Shown here piece after piece: positions 13,301 through 25,455 of a stretch of DNA of 64,000 nucleotides. How positions within the stretch are numbered: the stretch's first letter is position 1; each line of letters opens with the position of its first letter. The stretch comes from Crambe crambe (lineage: Eukaryota > Porifera > Demospongiae > Poecilosclerida > Crambeidae). The stretch is taken from NCBI GenBank assembly GCA_963924555.1, contig OZ004596.1, positions 4,288,139 through 4,352,138 of the forward strand, given 5' to 3'. Below the pieces are notes generated by a model. The model was given only the letters and a program-made list of their open reading frames with translations. It was not told the DNA's origin and searched no databases. Position numbers and translations under genes: made by a program.

Positions 13301-14364
13301 TCATTATTTCCTTGTAGTAACTGGATAAACAATGACTGCTTACTGAGGCAACTCCGTCCATTTGTAGATAATGTGTAGCCACTATTGCACGAACATGTGT
13401 AAGAACCTGGTGTGTTTGCACAGTTTTGATCACACAGGTCCGTCCCTTCATTGCACTCGTGTATCTCTTCAGAGAAATGGTGAAATAAAACTCTACAGTA
13501 TGAAAAAGTGGCTATAATGTTACCAGCACATGTTCTTCTGTCAGAATTGAGCCTGTAGCCACTTCTGCATGAGCAGGTGTATGATCCACGAGTGTTGGAG
13601 CACAACTGCTGACAGTTGTTTGAAGAAGAACTTGCACACTCATCAAAGTCTGTAGTGATTTGATTATGACTCTCCTTTGGCTATAGCCTATAAAGCTAGC
13701 ATACATACCTGTTCCACATGTACTTCCAGTCCATCCTATTCGGCAATCGCATCTGTTAGGAGAAGTGCATCTACCTCCATTTTCACAACCAGGACTACAC
13801 ACAGCTATAAATGTTTATTTCATATTAGCTATATATATATATATAATATATATATAGGTAGCTATATAGCTGACATACGAGTGCATTGATTTCCTCCAGA
13901 TGCTGTGTAGCCTGCACAACATCCAAATTGACTAGAATAGGCTGCACTGTATGTAGTCCTTGAATTGCTGCGATACAATGTTCTGTAGGGATAGTACACA
14001 TGTGTAACAATATAGCTATATAATATCAAAAGACTCTTTAAAGATTTCTAACGCATGGATCCTTCCATGAAAGCCATGCAGATATATATATATATATATA
14101 CCTACTACATCTTGCCCAATTGAAAAGACCACACCCATATTGCTGAGTGTATGATCCTCTTGTGTAGCCTACAGAAGATACCTGTCTGGAAACCACACGG
14201 TTGCAAACTCTGAGGAATGGATACACACACACCAACTGATATACATAGCTATAGTTAGCTATAGCTACTTATAACTATACTTACCCTGTCTGAGCATTGC
14301 AATAGTACAGACAAATTGAGGCTATCACAATCAGAATAAGGGTGGCTGGCTGCACTCCATACAT
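7762..14364 (-). CDS. R1: EMI-EGF-cbEGF(16)-FN3(4) type I membrane receptor
   Basis: Complete gene read right to left. Exon 1 (14285-14364) encodes a hydrophobic signal peptide ending NAQTG; the ATG at 14362-14364 is used in the same place in the paralogs. Exons 14102-14209 and 13879-13982 give an EMI domain ([17 protein letters not shown], then FGCCAGY). Exon 13712-13803 gives one EGF of the form [11 protein letters not shown]. Next come 16 cbEGF exons, four FN3 domains, a membrane-proximal module with TM, and a tail ending at 7762. The EMI plus this EGF type are seen in Draper/CED-1/MEGF10 engulfment receptors; the cbEGF+FN3 body is not. Cell-surface adhesion or recognition is inferred. No stop or frameshift was noticed in any exon. 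Nearly every exon starts and ends in phase 1 until the TM exon. Confidence 0.85.
10647..13650 (-). repeat. R1 cbEGF array, 16 exons
   Basis: Each exon of about 120-135 bp encodes one calcium-binding EGF: D-[IVNLE]-[DN]-E-C ... C-x-N-x-x-G-S-[YF]-x-C-x-C. This includes the Ca2+-ligand acidic start and the Asn/aromatic consensus for hydroxylation. Exon low ends (minus strand, C-terminal to N-terminal): 10647, 10825, 11005, 11181, 11378, 11558, 11765, 11953, 12144, 12323, 12538, 12737, 12931, 13118, 13344, 13524. One repeat (low end 11181) has a longer first loop, [12 protein letters not shown]; another (11005) has SSTTLNPDG instead of GYTLNSDG; the one at 12144 has a short last loop. These peculiarities recur at the same positions in the paralogs, so repeats can be matched one to one. 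Confidence 0.9.
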
Positions 14365-14682
14365 GATTGCATTCACTGACTATGTGGAAGCTCATCTATA
14401 GCTAGTGAAGCACTATTTATAATGTAGTCATGGTGCATGAATGAATATCATTAATGCTCAGGTGACTTAGCTAATTGATATTCATGTATGCCTACTTGGG
14501 TGTATCAGAACTATTATGGGTGATTATCACGTGTCCCCCCACCCCCCCCCCCCCCCCAATAACTCTTCCATTAGTTAGATTTCATTCTGAAATAAATTAT
14601 CAGACAGAATCAGAAGTGTTTATAGCTAGTAACGATTCAGTATACATGTACTGTATAAACAAAATCAGTCAGAATTAGTGAC
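14365..14682. promoter_or_regulatory. R1 upstream region with element conserved in R3 and R4
   Basis: Upstream of the R1 ATG there is a TATAAAT-like string on the minus strand near 14410-14417. A 30-bp block at 14456-14485 (gctcaggtgacttagctaat then tgatattcat) recurs almost unchanged at 30221-30250 (R3) and 38434-38463 (R4). The block holds the E-box-like CAGGTG/CACCTG. A C-rich run, (C)6A(C)16, sits at 14535-14557. No gene is seen in this stretch. The promoter role is inferred from position and conservation. Confidence 0.4.
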
Positions 14683-14913
14683 TTACAACTTACATGTGTC
14701 TGTTTCAGGACTGGTATATAAGCAGGTTAAACTGGATCTAATTTCTTCGTAAATGGGGTCTTCATGGATGACATCTTCATAGATAGGATTTTCAAAATCC
14801 ACGCTATACTCGTTTATATATACTTCAATGTTCACATACCCAGTCTGAGCACTGCAGTAATACACTGCCACTGTCAGAAGAAGGACAATGGTTATCTGAA
14901 CTACTCCATCCAT
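14683..14913 (-). pseudogene. Receptor relic: signal-peptide exon abutting a tail exon
   Basis: A single open frame of 76 codons. The first 25 residues are a receptor signal peptide ending SAQTG, nearly identical to that of R2, followed by the same GTATGTGAAC donor sequence as R2 exon 1. Instead of an intron and ectodomain, the sequence runs after about 25 bp into a tail exon of the R4-R7 class with [18 protein letters not shown], then a stop. All EMI, EGF, FN3 and TM exons are missing. The most economical reading is a deletion from intron 1 to the last intron of an eighth copy. If transcribed, the unspliced frame would encode a small secreted or signal-anchored peptide with two tyrosine motifs. 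Confidence 0.75.
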
Positions 14914-15492
14914 TTCTGCACTGCCTTTAGAAACTAGCTAGTTCTATGCTTCTGTACCCACAAGCTGTAGTATCATCATTGTCATGGTATATGAATACCT
15001 TCATTGTGTAATCATCCTACATTACGTATGAATAAGCTAGAGGTTCTATATGTGACTTGAGTGGTGTTATATTCGTAAGACTTGGATGTACTTTAAACTA
15101 TCATATCACACATCTTGTTATTAAAAAGCTATTTGGTTGGAATCATATTGTGTACAACGATGTAGCTACATAGAGCAGTAGATATCTACATGAATTATGC
15201 ATGAAATACCATGACTGCATGTATAAAATTGGATACTCCTGCTGAAGTAAATAATCAGTCTGAAAATTCTCTAATGAAGTAACGGGCTCCATACATCAGT
15301 GCCTCCCCCCCCCCCCCCTTTAATACATAGCTAGCTATTCATTTATGTACTAATAAGCAATCTCTATATCTCTTACTACATATAATAGATAATATGTATA
15401 TGCATGGATAAATATAAAACTTGTATTGTGGTTATATGATAATACTTAAAGTTGTGTGCATGGTAGTCAGTCACTATATCATTATTGTTCGT
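14914..15492. other. Intergenic: relic upstream region and C tract
   Basis: No gene seen. The part from 14914 to about 15110 resembles the region upstream of R2 (22527-22710), sharing atgaatacctt and cttgagtg-tgttat strings. The relic therefore kept the promoter region of its parent. A run of about 15 C occurs at 15304-15318. Confidence 0.5.
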
Positions 15493-18265
15493 TCATGCAT
15501 CATTGGGGGGTGAGTTATATGGTAGAATATCCTCGTATTCGCCTTCACTGCTGGGTTTAACAAGGCTGCTGTCTTTCCCAGACATATCGGTGTAGGTGGG
15601 GTTTTGATATGAAGGGACTTCGTCATACTCGGCTGGTGTTTCTGAGCTCACTGTGTTTTCCATTTTCACATTCCTTTCAACCAACCTGGTTAGGTCATCT
15701 TCACCATTCCTGTCATAAATATCATAAGTATGGGTACTGTAAGATTGTTCACTCCCCCACCCTCAGCTATAGAGTGGAATGTAAGCTATTATCTACAGGT
15801 ACAAAATATAGCGATTTTATGATTTCAAGGTATTAATTCAAAGAAAATTTTCCAATACACTATTGATACTAGACCAATACCTTCACCATTCAAGCAGGAA
15901 CTATACCAGTTTGAACTTTGAATTAGCAAAAATTAGGTAAAGTTAAAACTTAAGGTATCTTCCATTCAAATCACCCTGCTCTACCTTGTATCTATTCACA
16001 AGTTGAGTCATACCATGCCATGGTCATAATCACTCACTTTGAATGACTTTTAAAACTCAAGGTGGGGTTAGGCCTGTTGAATGCATAGAGGACTGCCATT
16101 ATTCCTGCCACTAGCAACACTGTGCCCAAGAAGCCTCCCACCACACCTCCAACAATGGCAGGCACATTGAGATCCTTTGTGACTGCTGATTCAGTTGAGT
16201 CCACCTCTGTTGGGTTCATGGCCTCACATTCCATGTGGCCTATATCCTTAACATTGATTTGGCAGTAGGAGTCAACTTGCTGTGACACTCCCCCTACTGA
16301 TATCATTGGGTTGGTGTTCACCCATGTCTGTACCATCTCTCTTAGCTCTGTGGCCTGTGCTCCATCAGTGTGGAGGAGGTTGGACTGGTAGATGATTTCC
16401 CTGTCATTGCTGCCACAGAGAAGGCGAGAATGAGTGACATAGTCCAGAGAATAAGGACATTGGCAATTTGACAAAATTTCTTGTACAATAGCAGATGAAA
16501 TATCAGTCGATTTTTGTGCGAGATTCTCAGTCTACACATGCAACAATGAATTAAGTACATAACATACTACGAAGGGTAAATTGATATTAACTTACAATAT
16601 ATGAGCTGCAACTTGTGTCTGATAATTTCAAGCGAATTTGGATATTTGTATTCGATGGCACTATGAAATGGAAAGGTTTTAAGTTTTAAATAAAATCGGA
16701 ACATAAGTACCATAAACTTACAGTGTCCTCTCAATACATTGCTGAATCCACTCTCTCCTGCTCTGGTGCTGACTTGGATGGCCACACAGTATTCCTCAGT
16801 GGACAGCAACCCATCAATCACAGCCTCTGATTGAGTGTGAAGACTCTCTGTTATGGTCATGAGTTGCATGTCTTCTTCATCTATGTTGGTGCATGTTCCA
16901 TTTCGTGCTGGTTCATAGGCTATCTGAAGGGATGTGAGGACTCCTCTAGCCTCATCCAGTGTCAAAGGGATCCAGAACACTCTAGCTGATCTGTTGCTAT
17001 TTCGTACCACATTCAAGAGAGTGGGGACATCAGGAACTGCAAGAATCAAGGCATACGTAATGAATGCCCTGGTTGATATATAGATAGAACTGATACCTCC
17101 ATGTTCAGTGAATATGACATCATTGATTGCTTCTCCTTCTCCTACTATGGTAGAGGCGGTAATGTTAACAGAGTAGGGTATGAATGGAGCTGTATAAAAT
17201 AGTGGTTGTCATTATCATGACTAACAGATGAACTTCATGCATTATTACATAAATCATCTATAATGATTAATCGATTTTCGGTGGGAAGAATGCTGACATC
17301 AGTGGAGAAATTATTGAACACATTGTAGACTCTGATGGTGTAGTTTCTCAGCACTCCATTGGCCATTGCTGGTGGGTTCCATCGGATCGAAATGCTGCTA
17401 TTAGAGAGCACATCCACAACAAGTCCAGTAGGCATGGATGGAGCTGTCAGTAAAGAGATTCATAAGAGTAATGTGGTCTATATATAATGTGCCTGATACT
17501 GTCGACTATTAAGTGACTCCATAATAATCGTATAGTGCAAAGTTTTTATGATTTTTTTGTTTTGTTTTATAAAAGTGTGAAATTAATTCTTTAATTCTTG
17601 AAAATTTTCTGCTATAGCTATATAATACCTGTTTGAGCAGTTCTGATTTCATCCACATCAGACTTGGGTCCTTCTCCAGCACTCGTATTGGCAGACACCT
17701 CTATGGTAACCAGTTGGTAGGGCTGGAGATTTCCCAATACAAAGTTTCCAGTCAGGGTCCTATCAACTATGACTAATGATGTTCCATTATCAAATCTGAC
17801 ATAAAAGGTGTAGGCTATGAGGACTCCATTTGGTACCAATGGAGGTGCAAAGTCAAAGGTAAGACTATAAGGATCATCATTCTCAATGCTGACATTCTGA
17901 GGAGGATTATTTGGTGCTGTAAAGAATAATAATTCTATAAATGGTTGCCTCTTATAATTTCACTATATACCTTCTTCTAGTGTCCTCTGAGCAGTGCATG
18001 AGTTAGGACTGGTTGCAGTGTCAGTTCGCACTGACACACAGCAGTTGTAAACCATATAAGGTCTCAGATCACGAAGCAGAACACGTCTCTCCTGACTGGC
18101 TTGTATTGTCATAGTCAGACCAAAATCCCTATCTGTTTCAGAGCTGCAGTCTACAGCGTAGGAGAGTATGTTTCCATCACCGCTATCATTGACAGGGGTC
18201 CCCCACAATACTGTTGCAGTAGTGGATTCAATGTCACCAAAGGTTATGTCTTGAGGTGAACCTGA
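15493..18265 (-). other. R2 FN3 block, membrane-proximal module, TM and tail
   Basis: FN3-1 at about 17975-18262, FN3-2 at 17630-17920, FN3-3 split over 17263-17446 and 17097-17190, FN3-4 at 16722-17038. The linker exon is near 16597-16661 and the module/TM exon is 16038-16531, with a strong GTGAGT donor. Compared with R1, three residues are missing before the TM (NPTEVDST versus [11 protein letters not shown]). The tail exon 15493-15709 has YDEV, NPTY and YEDI, lacking the YDTV/TPTY segment of R1, so a short in-frame repeat was gained in R1 or lost here. Confidence 0.8.
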
Positions 18266-21200
18266 ATTAATGGAAATCATACAGCTAATTATGAGCTATT
18301 TTGCTGTATTATTCATAGGCAATGACAATGGGATTTCTAAGCACATGACTGCTGACTATGACCAGTTTTGAATAACAAATGAATATTCTCACCAAGACAG
18401 TTGTTGAGATTCGATGTTAAGGTGTAGCCAGGATTGCAACCACAAGTATAGGAGCCAATGGTGTTGTTACACAACTGTTCACAGGTGTGCGTTCCATCCT
18501 CACACTCGTTAGCATCTAATAGAATTGGTAATACTTTGGAGCACTAAATGGTTAATTCAGATGAACCTCTGCATGTTATTTCATCAGCATTTAAGGTGTA
18601 TCCGATGTTGCAGGCACAATGGTAGGTGCCATAGGTGTTCACACAAACCTCAGCACAATTATCCAAATCCATCTGACACTCGTCAATATCTATCAAAAAG
18701 TAAATGTAATAGAACGCTCAGTGGTAATTGGTTTACTTTGTACCATCACAGCGGAATCCATCAGGGTTGAGTGTGGTGCTGCTGTTGCAGCTACAAGTAT
18801 AGGAGCCAATGGTGTTGCTGCATTGTTGGTCACACTGATTCACCCCTTCAGTACACTCATCCTCATCTGAAGTGGCAATATAAAGTACATGAAGCATGAA
18901 GCAATTTGAAGGCTCAGGCATGCACAAAAACATGGTTTGAGAATGACTCATGATAAATTAACCACATACATGTACTTCAATTGGCTCCATGTTACCTCTG
19001 CATGATATTCCATCTGTGTTGAGAGTGTATCCTGGATTGCAACCACAACGCCATGAGCCAGGAGTGTTCACACATACTTCCAAACATGTGGTGTTCCCTA
19101 TGCTTCCGCTCAAACACTCATTCACATCTACAGTGTACAGTATACCCATAGATATTAGAGTATTAAATCTTCACTTACCATCACATCTGAATCCATCACT
19201 ATTGAGGGTGAAGCCAGCACCACAGCTGCATGTGTAGGAACCAACATTGTTGTGACAGGTCTGATCACACTCATCAAGCCCAGTAGTGCACTCATCCAAA
19301 TCTTTAATTATATAATGATATGAACAAAAGGGTTATGTAGAACTTGTCAGATAGTATACCTCTGCATGTTCTGCCATCAGCATTGAGGATATATCCAACA
19401 AGACAGGCACAGTGGAATGATCCTGCCGTGTTGTTACAAGCCATTTCACACATGTGATCACCTCCACACTCATCGATATCTAAGAATATTGTAATAGTGA
19501 AGTTGTATACTGAAAGCTGTTAATTTGTTATCTCACCATCACATGAGTAGCCATTCTCATCAATAATGAATCCAGTACGACAACTGCAGATGTAGGATCC
19601 AATTGTGTTGTTGCAGTCCTGAGCACACAATGCAGTGTCTTCTGCACACTCATCAATGTCTATATATACAATTAAAATATATCAAGCATTTACTGTTAGT
19701 TGGATTATTGATTATATTTTATACCTATACAAGTAAATCCATCAGTGTCCAGTCTGTATCCTATTCTGCATGTGCAGTTATGGCTTCCAGGTATGTTAAC
19801 ACAGTTCTGAGTGCACATGTCTGTACCAGCTGCACATTCATCGATATCTGCATACATGATTTATAAAGAGAAATCTGTTAATTATAGCTAGCAACATGGT
19901 AATGTTTCTTTTTACCAATGCAGTCTCTGCCATTCTGTGTGAATCCAGCTATGCAGCTGCAAGTATATGAACCTATAGTGTTAGTGCAGATCTGAGCACA
20001 GGCGTGAGTCCCAGCTGTACACTCGTCGATATCTGGATGATCACAGTTTCGAAATTCAGCTCATACAGTGCTTAACTATAATTATTTAGTACCTGAACAG
20101 GTTGCTTGATCTGCATTGAGAGCATAGCCTGGTCTGCAGCTACAGGTGAAGGACCCCGGAGTATTGTTGCATATATGTTGGCAGTTATTACTTCCAGCAT
20201 TAGCGCATTCATTATTGTCTATTGAAGTATTGACAATTCCACATTATGTAGCTGGTATATTTATATTGTACTACCTAATATATGTACATGTATGATGTAT
20301 CTATATAGTCATTTTATACAAACATATTTTACTCTGGCTTGACTGTACTGGACTTTTACCATTGCAGGTGTATCCATTAGAGTCAAGGGTATAGCCTGTG
20401 TTGCAACTGCATGTGAAGGATCCCACAGTGTTGTGGCAGTTCTGTGCACAGTTATCAGTCCCAGCCACACATTCATTAATGTCTATAATAATAATTAAAG
20501 AGTGAAATAATTAGCCTTCAATTCCCTGATTCTCTCCATGCAACTGCTCACCTGAGCACCCCCTCCGATCGGAGTCAAGACTGTAACCAGCATTGCAGCT
20601 GCATGAATAAGATCCCGCCCGATTGATGCATCTCTGCTCACAACCTCCATTGTTAGTGCTACACTCATTGATATCTATAGTGACCATAAGCATGAGTTAC
20701 TATCGTTGCACATGATTGTATAGCTATCTCTGATTGATTTACCTGTGCAAGTGCGACCATTACTGTCAAGGGTGTAGCCTGAGTTACAATTACATGTGTA
20801 CGATCCAACTGTATTTCGACAATTATGTTGGCAATCATTGGTGCTAGATGCTGCACATTCATTGATATCTGCATTATGAGAAAATAAAATATTATAGCAA
20901 ATGGGTGGCATTATTTGAGGTGATCACCATTGCAAGTAAATCCATCTGAGTTCAGGGAGTATCCTGCTCGACAGCTGCACGTGTAGGAGCCTGGAGTGTC
21001 ATGGCAGGTCTGTGTACATCGATCAGTACCCAACATACATTCATTGTCATCTGCAGCAATAAATAGAACAGTCATAATCTGCCAATATTGATAATCATAC
21101 TGGGAAAGGATGATATTCATAAGTGTAATTGCATTCCACAGACTGCATGGACTATCCCATTCTATTCTGCAGCTGGATTACATATGCATGTATACTGCAT

Positions 21201-22526
21201 GCAGCCTCATAATTATCCAACCAAGCCCTAACATCCACTGCCTATGATGCCCTAATATATAGCCATCACTGTAAAAAAACGAAAGTGTGTACTGCACACT
21301 AAATTGTCCCAATACACACACCAAAAACAAAAACAGTGTGTGTATTGGGACTAGCTAAATGGTGTGCATTAAACACTTTAGTTTTTACAGTGTTATATAG
21401 TACACATAAACCTATGGCCACTTACTAATGCAACTGAACCCATCAGAGGATAATGTGTAACCACTGTTACAAGTACAGCGATGGGAACCAGCAGTATTCA
21501 CACAGTTGTGTGCACACCGATCAGTACCTTCACTACACTCATTTATCTCTGTGGGAAAATCATTAATTCACTGATTTTCAATTATATCAAGTGATGAATG
21601 ACTTTTTTACCACTGCATGTTCTTCTATTAGAATTGAGCCTATAACCACTTCTGCAAGAGCAGGTGTATGATCCACGAGTGTTGGAGCACAACTGCTGAC
21701 AGTTATTTGAAGAAGAACTTGCACACTCATTGATATCTGTAATTATACAGGCACAGAGAATTATAATTATATTGACAATATGAATATGACCACACCCTCA
21801 ATGCAAGAGGCAGCTGGTGGCTGTGTACAGATAGCTACGTACATACATACCTGTTCCACATGTACTTCCAGTCCATCCTATTCGGCAATCGCATCTGTTA
21901 GGAGCAATGCATCTGCCTCCATTTTGACAAGTAGGGCTACACACAGCTATCATTACATAGCAACACCAAATAAACTGAATTGTATTCACTTGGTTCATAT
22001 GCATTTAGCAGACATTATCACTTGAACTTTCTCAATTAAAATTCTATGTGCTGGTGCATGGTTTTAGTTATATAAGGCTCCAGTCAAAGTTATACATTAA
22101 TAGCTATGATAACATACGAAGACATGTAGTGCCAGATTGTCTGTAGCCAGTACAGCAAGCAAATTGTCTGGAATAGGTTGTACTATAGGTTATCCGTGAA
22201 ACCCTACGATATAGTGTCCTGCAGTGCAAATTTAATTTCAGGCTTAGCTAACATTCAATGGTATGCTTTGCATGCACATGTCTTACCTACGGCACCTTCT
22301 CCAATTGAATCTACCACACCTATATTGATCATTGTATCCTTGTCGTGCATAGGTTGTTGAAGATACTCTACTTGAACTTGATCTGTAGCAGACTCTGCAT
22401 GCATAAAGAAAATATAAAAGTTAACTAATTAATGATCATGCTGTTCACATACCCAGTCTGAGCACTGCAGTAATATACTGCCACTGCCAGAAGAAGGACA
22501 ATGGTTATCTGAACTACTCCACCCAT
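15493..22526 (-). CDS. R2: EMI-EGF-cbEGF(16)-FN3(4) type I membrane receptor
   Basis: Second complete copy. The signal-peptide exon 22453-22526 (ATG at 22524-22526) starts MGGVVQ and ends SAQTG, unlike the MYGVQP type of R1, R3 and R4. EMI exons are about 22288-22393 ([15 protein letters not shown]) and 22117-22215 (FACCTGY). The EGF exon 21852-21947 reads [11 protein letters not shown]. It has the R1-type 16-repeat array, FN3 block and tail, so R2 combines an R5/R6-like amino terminus with an R1-like remainder. No in-frame stop was noticed in the predicted exons. The intron between the second and third cbEGF from the N-terminus is enlarged by a MITE-like insertion at 21267-21392. It lies 580 bp from the relic and 512 bp from R3. 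Confidence 0.85.
18393..21740 (-). repeat. R2 cbEGF array, 16 exons
   Basis: Sixteen cbEGF exons with low ends near 18393, 18567, 18742, 18997, 19180, 19361, 19536, 19725, 19916, 20093, 20360, 20552, 20742, 20929, 21425 and 21612. Each aligns with the same-numbered R1 repeat, including the long-loop repeat ([12 protein letters not shown]) and the SSTTLNPDG repeat. The repeat at 18567 has ADEITC where the others have ADGITC, a Gly-to-Glu change near the last cysteine. The repeat at 21425 ([16 protein letters not shown]) differs clearly from its R1, R3 and R4 counterparts ([16 protein letters not shown]). Confidence 0.88.
21267..21392. mobile_element. MITE-like element in an R2 intron
   Basis: A 126-bp palindromic insertion with imperfect terminal inverted repeats, cactgtaaaaaaacgaaagt at one end and the complement of actttagtttttacagtg at the other. 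Inner inverted strings (gtgtgtattggga / tcccaatacacac) strengthen the fold. There is no coding capacity. It shares the cactgtaaaaa-type terminus with the element at 60122-60328. Confidence 0.65.
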
Positions 22527-23038
22527 TTCTGCACTGCCTTGTTCTAACTAGCTAGCTCTAATGTGTGCACTAGCTCCAATATGATTGTTTTATATCATTG
22601 TCAAATAATGAATACCTTAATTGTAATTATCATTATTATATCCGCATTATGAATAATAACTTCTATATATAACTTGAGTGATGTTATGTTTATAACACTT
22701 GCATGCATTTAGTTTCACTATAGGTATATCACTAATGTAGGTATCACTATTGGTATTATCAAGATCTACCATCTTTTCACTAAAAGATATACTGTTTGGT
22801 TGTGTATAACCATATACATAGACCAGTAGGTAAATCCCTATCATGTTACAGAATGGGGACTCCTAGCTGGATGGTAGTGAATATTAATAGCTATATTAAT
22901 CAAAATTTTGGCACATGAATAATAATGATGAAATAGCTACACACATGTACAGATATTATGCAGGATTATAAAGTTTAAATAGAAATAAAAAATAATCTGT
23001 AGCTTTAGCTTGAAACTTTCATTTTCTAATAACTGTCA
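22527..23038. other. Intergenic R2-R3, R2 upstream region
   Basis: No gene seen. AT-rich, with TAGCTAGCT strings directly upstream of R2. The block 22600-22720 is shared with the upstream region of the relic at 14913, consistent with a common promoter. I cannot identify a TATA box with confidence. Confidence 0.4.
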
Positions 23039-25455
23039 TCAAACTTGTCTATTCCTCCCCAAGTCAATTTTTTCCTCTGTGGACTGGTCATCAAACTTTA
23101 CTTCGTTATAGAGAGGGTTTTCAAACTGAAGATCGTTTACTTCATCATAATCGGCAGGAGTGTATGATGTTACACCCCCTGATATGACGCGAGGCATTGT
23201 GCCTATGTCCTTTGACCCGACAAGCCTGGTATTATGACTTTCATTATCCCTATCATGGCAGAATTAAAAATAAAAAGATTGAGATCGGCTCTTATACATG
23301 TAGTACTAATTTCTTACAGAGGACGACTGCCTTCCTTTTTGGAGATAAGACTGCTTCTAGATCCAGTGCAGCAGTACAAAATGATGACCAATAGCACCAG
23401 AATCACGATGGTCCCCACTCCTCCTAACACGCCCCCCACAATGGCTGGTATGTTGTGATCTTGAGTGTTGGGCTGCTTGTCAGTTGACTTTACAACAGTA
23501 GAGGTAGTTGGATTGATGGCTGTACAATTCGTGCTACCTATCTCTGATACTTCTACTTGGCAGTAGGAGTCAACTTGCTGTGACATTCCTCTTACTGATA
23601 TCATTGGGTTGGTGTTCACCCATGTCTGTACCATCTCCCTCAGCTCTGTGGCCTGTGCTCCGTCAGTATTGAGGAGGTTGGACTGGTAGATGACTTCCCT
23701 GTCATTATTGCCACAGAGAAGGCGAGAATTAGTGACATAGTCCAGAGAATAAGGACATTGGCAATTGGACAAAATCTCCTCTACGACAACCAGTGAAATA
23801 GCAGTCGACTTTTGATTGATATCATCTATCTGTAATTTTAATATTATTGTGTGATATATTATCATAGGAATACCATCAACTTACAATATATGAGCTGCAG
23901 CTCACATCCACTAATGTCAGGCGAATTTGGATATTTATGTCTGATGGTACTGCATGTGTGGTAAGTCATATATGAATATCTGTTGAGTCTGTACAAGTTC
24001 TAAGTATTACTTCACAACTTACAGTGTCCTCTCAATACATTGCTGAATCCACTCTCTCCTGCTCTGGTGCTGACTTGGATGGCCACACAGTATTCCTCAG
24101 TGGATAGCAACCCATCAATCACAGCCTCCGATTGAGTGTGAAGACTCTCTGTTATGGTCATGAGTTGCATGTCTTCTTCATCTATGGTGGTGCATGTTCC
24201 ATTTCGTGCTGGTTCGTAGGCTATCTGAAGGGATGTGAGGACTCCTCTAGCCTCGTCCAGTGTCAAAGGGATCCAGAACACTCTAGCTGATCTGTTGCTA
24301 ATTCGTACCACATTCAAGAGAGTGGGGACATCAGGAACTGCAAGAATCAAGACATACATGAATTCCATGTATGAAACTGATCAATATTTACCTCCATGTT
24401 CAGTGAATGTGATATTTCTTATTGGTTCTCCTTCTCCTGCTATTGTAGAAGCTCTTACATTGACAGTGTAGGGAATGAAAGGAGCTGTAGATAATTTTAA
24501 TATTTGGTATCAAGCATCATAAATAATTGATTTAATTAACCCACCTAAATCACCAACACTAACAGATCGAACGTCAGTGGACAATATGTTCATTACTTTC
24601 GTAAAATTATTGAACACATTGTAGACTCTGATGGTGTAGTTTCTCAGTACTCCATTAGCCATTGCTGGTGGGTCCCATCGGATCAAGATGCTGCTATTAG
24701 AGAGCACATCCACCACAAGTCCAGTAGGCATGGATGGAGCTGTCAGTACAAATATTCATAGATTTGGTTGCAGTCATAACAAATAGATAATTAATTTGAG
24801 ACATGCATGCATGACAAACCTGCTTGAGCAGTTCTGATTTCATCCACGTCGGACTTAGGTCCTTCTCCAGCACTCGTATTGGCAGACACCTCTATGGTAA
24901 CCAGTTGGTAAGGCTGGAGATTTCTTAGTACAAATCTTCCAGTCAAGGTCCTATCAACTATGACTATTGATGTTCCATTATCAAATCTGACATAAAAGGT
25001 GTAGGCTGTGATGACTCCATTTGGTACCAGTGGAGGTGCAAAGTCAAAGGTAAGACTATAAGGATCATCATTTTCAATGCTGATGTTTCGAGGAGGATTA
25101 TTTGGTGCTGTAAAGAATAATAATCCTTCATAATTAGAAATGACTTTCTCTTACAATTTCACTACCTTCTTCCAGTGTCCTCTGGGCAGTGCATGAGTTA
25201 GGACTGGTTGCAGTGTCAGTTCGCACTGACACACAACAGTTGTAAACCATATAAGGTCTCAGATTGTGAAGCAGAACACGTCTCTCCTGACTGGCTTGTG
25301 TTGTCATAGTCAGACCAAAATCCCTGTCTGTTTCAGAGCTGCAGTCTACAGTGTAGGAGAGTATGTTTCCATCACCACTATCATTGACAGGGGTCCCCCA
25401 TAATACTGTCGCAGTAGTGGATTGAAGGTCACCAAAGGTTACATCTTGAGGTGAG
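23039..25455 (-). other. R3 FN3 block, membrane-proximal module, TM and tail
   Basis: FN3-1 at about 25165-25455, FN3-2 at 24822-25110, FN3-3 split over 24545-24740 and 24391-24484, FN3-4 at 24023-24340. Linker exon about 23884-23950. Module/TM exon 23318-23829, in frame to tail exon 23039-23249, whose stop is at 23039-23041. The TM ([19 protein letters not shown]) is followed by YCC. The tail carries ADYDEV and NPLYNEV, combining YDEV of the R1/R2 class with an NPxY-xx-V motif placed like that of R4-R7. It has no ATG-initiated frame long enough to be called on its own; the call rests on the splice acceptor and the shared TRLV string. Confidence 0.78.

Noticed and set aside
7762-14364. Fibrillin, Notch or other known cbEGF protein
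   Set aside because: There are no TB domains, LNR repeats or ankyrin tail. The EMI start, four FN3s and short tyrosine-rich tail do not fit these families.
18393-18870. His/Cys-rich plus-strand proteins along the receptor array
   Set aside because: They recur at each cbEGF exon because they are antisense frames of the same conserved sequence.
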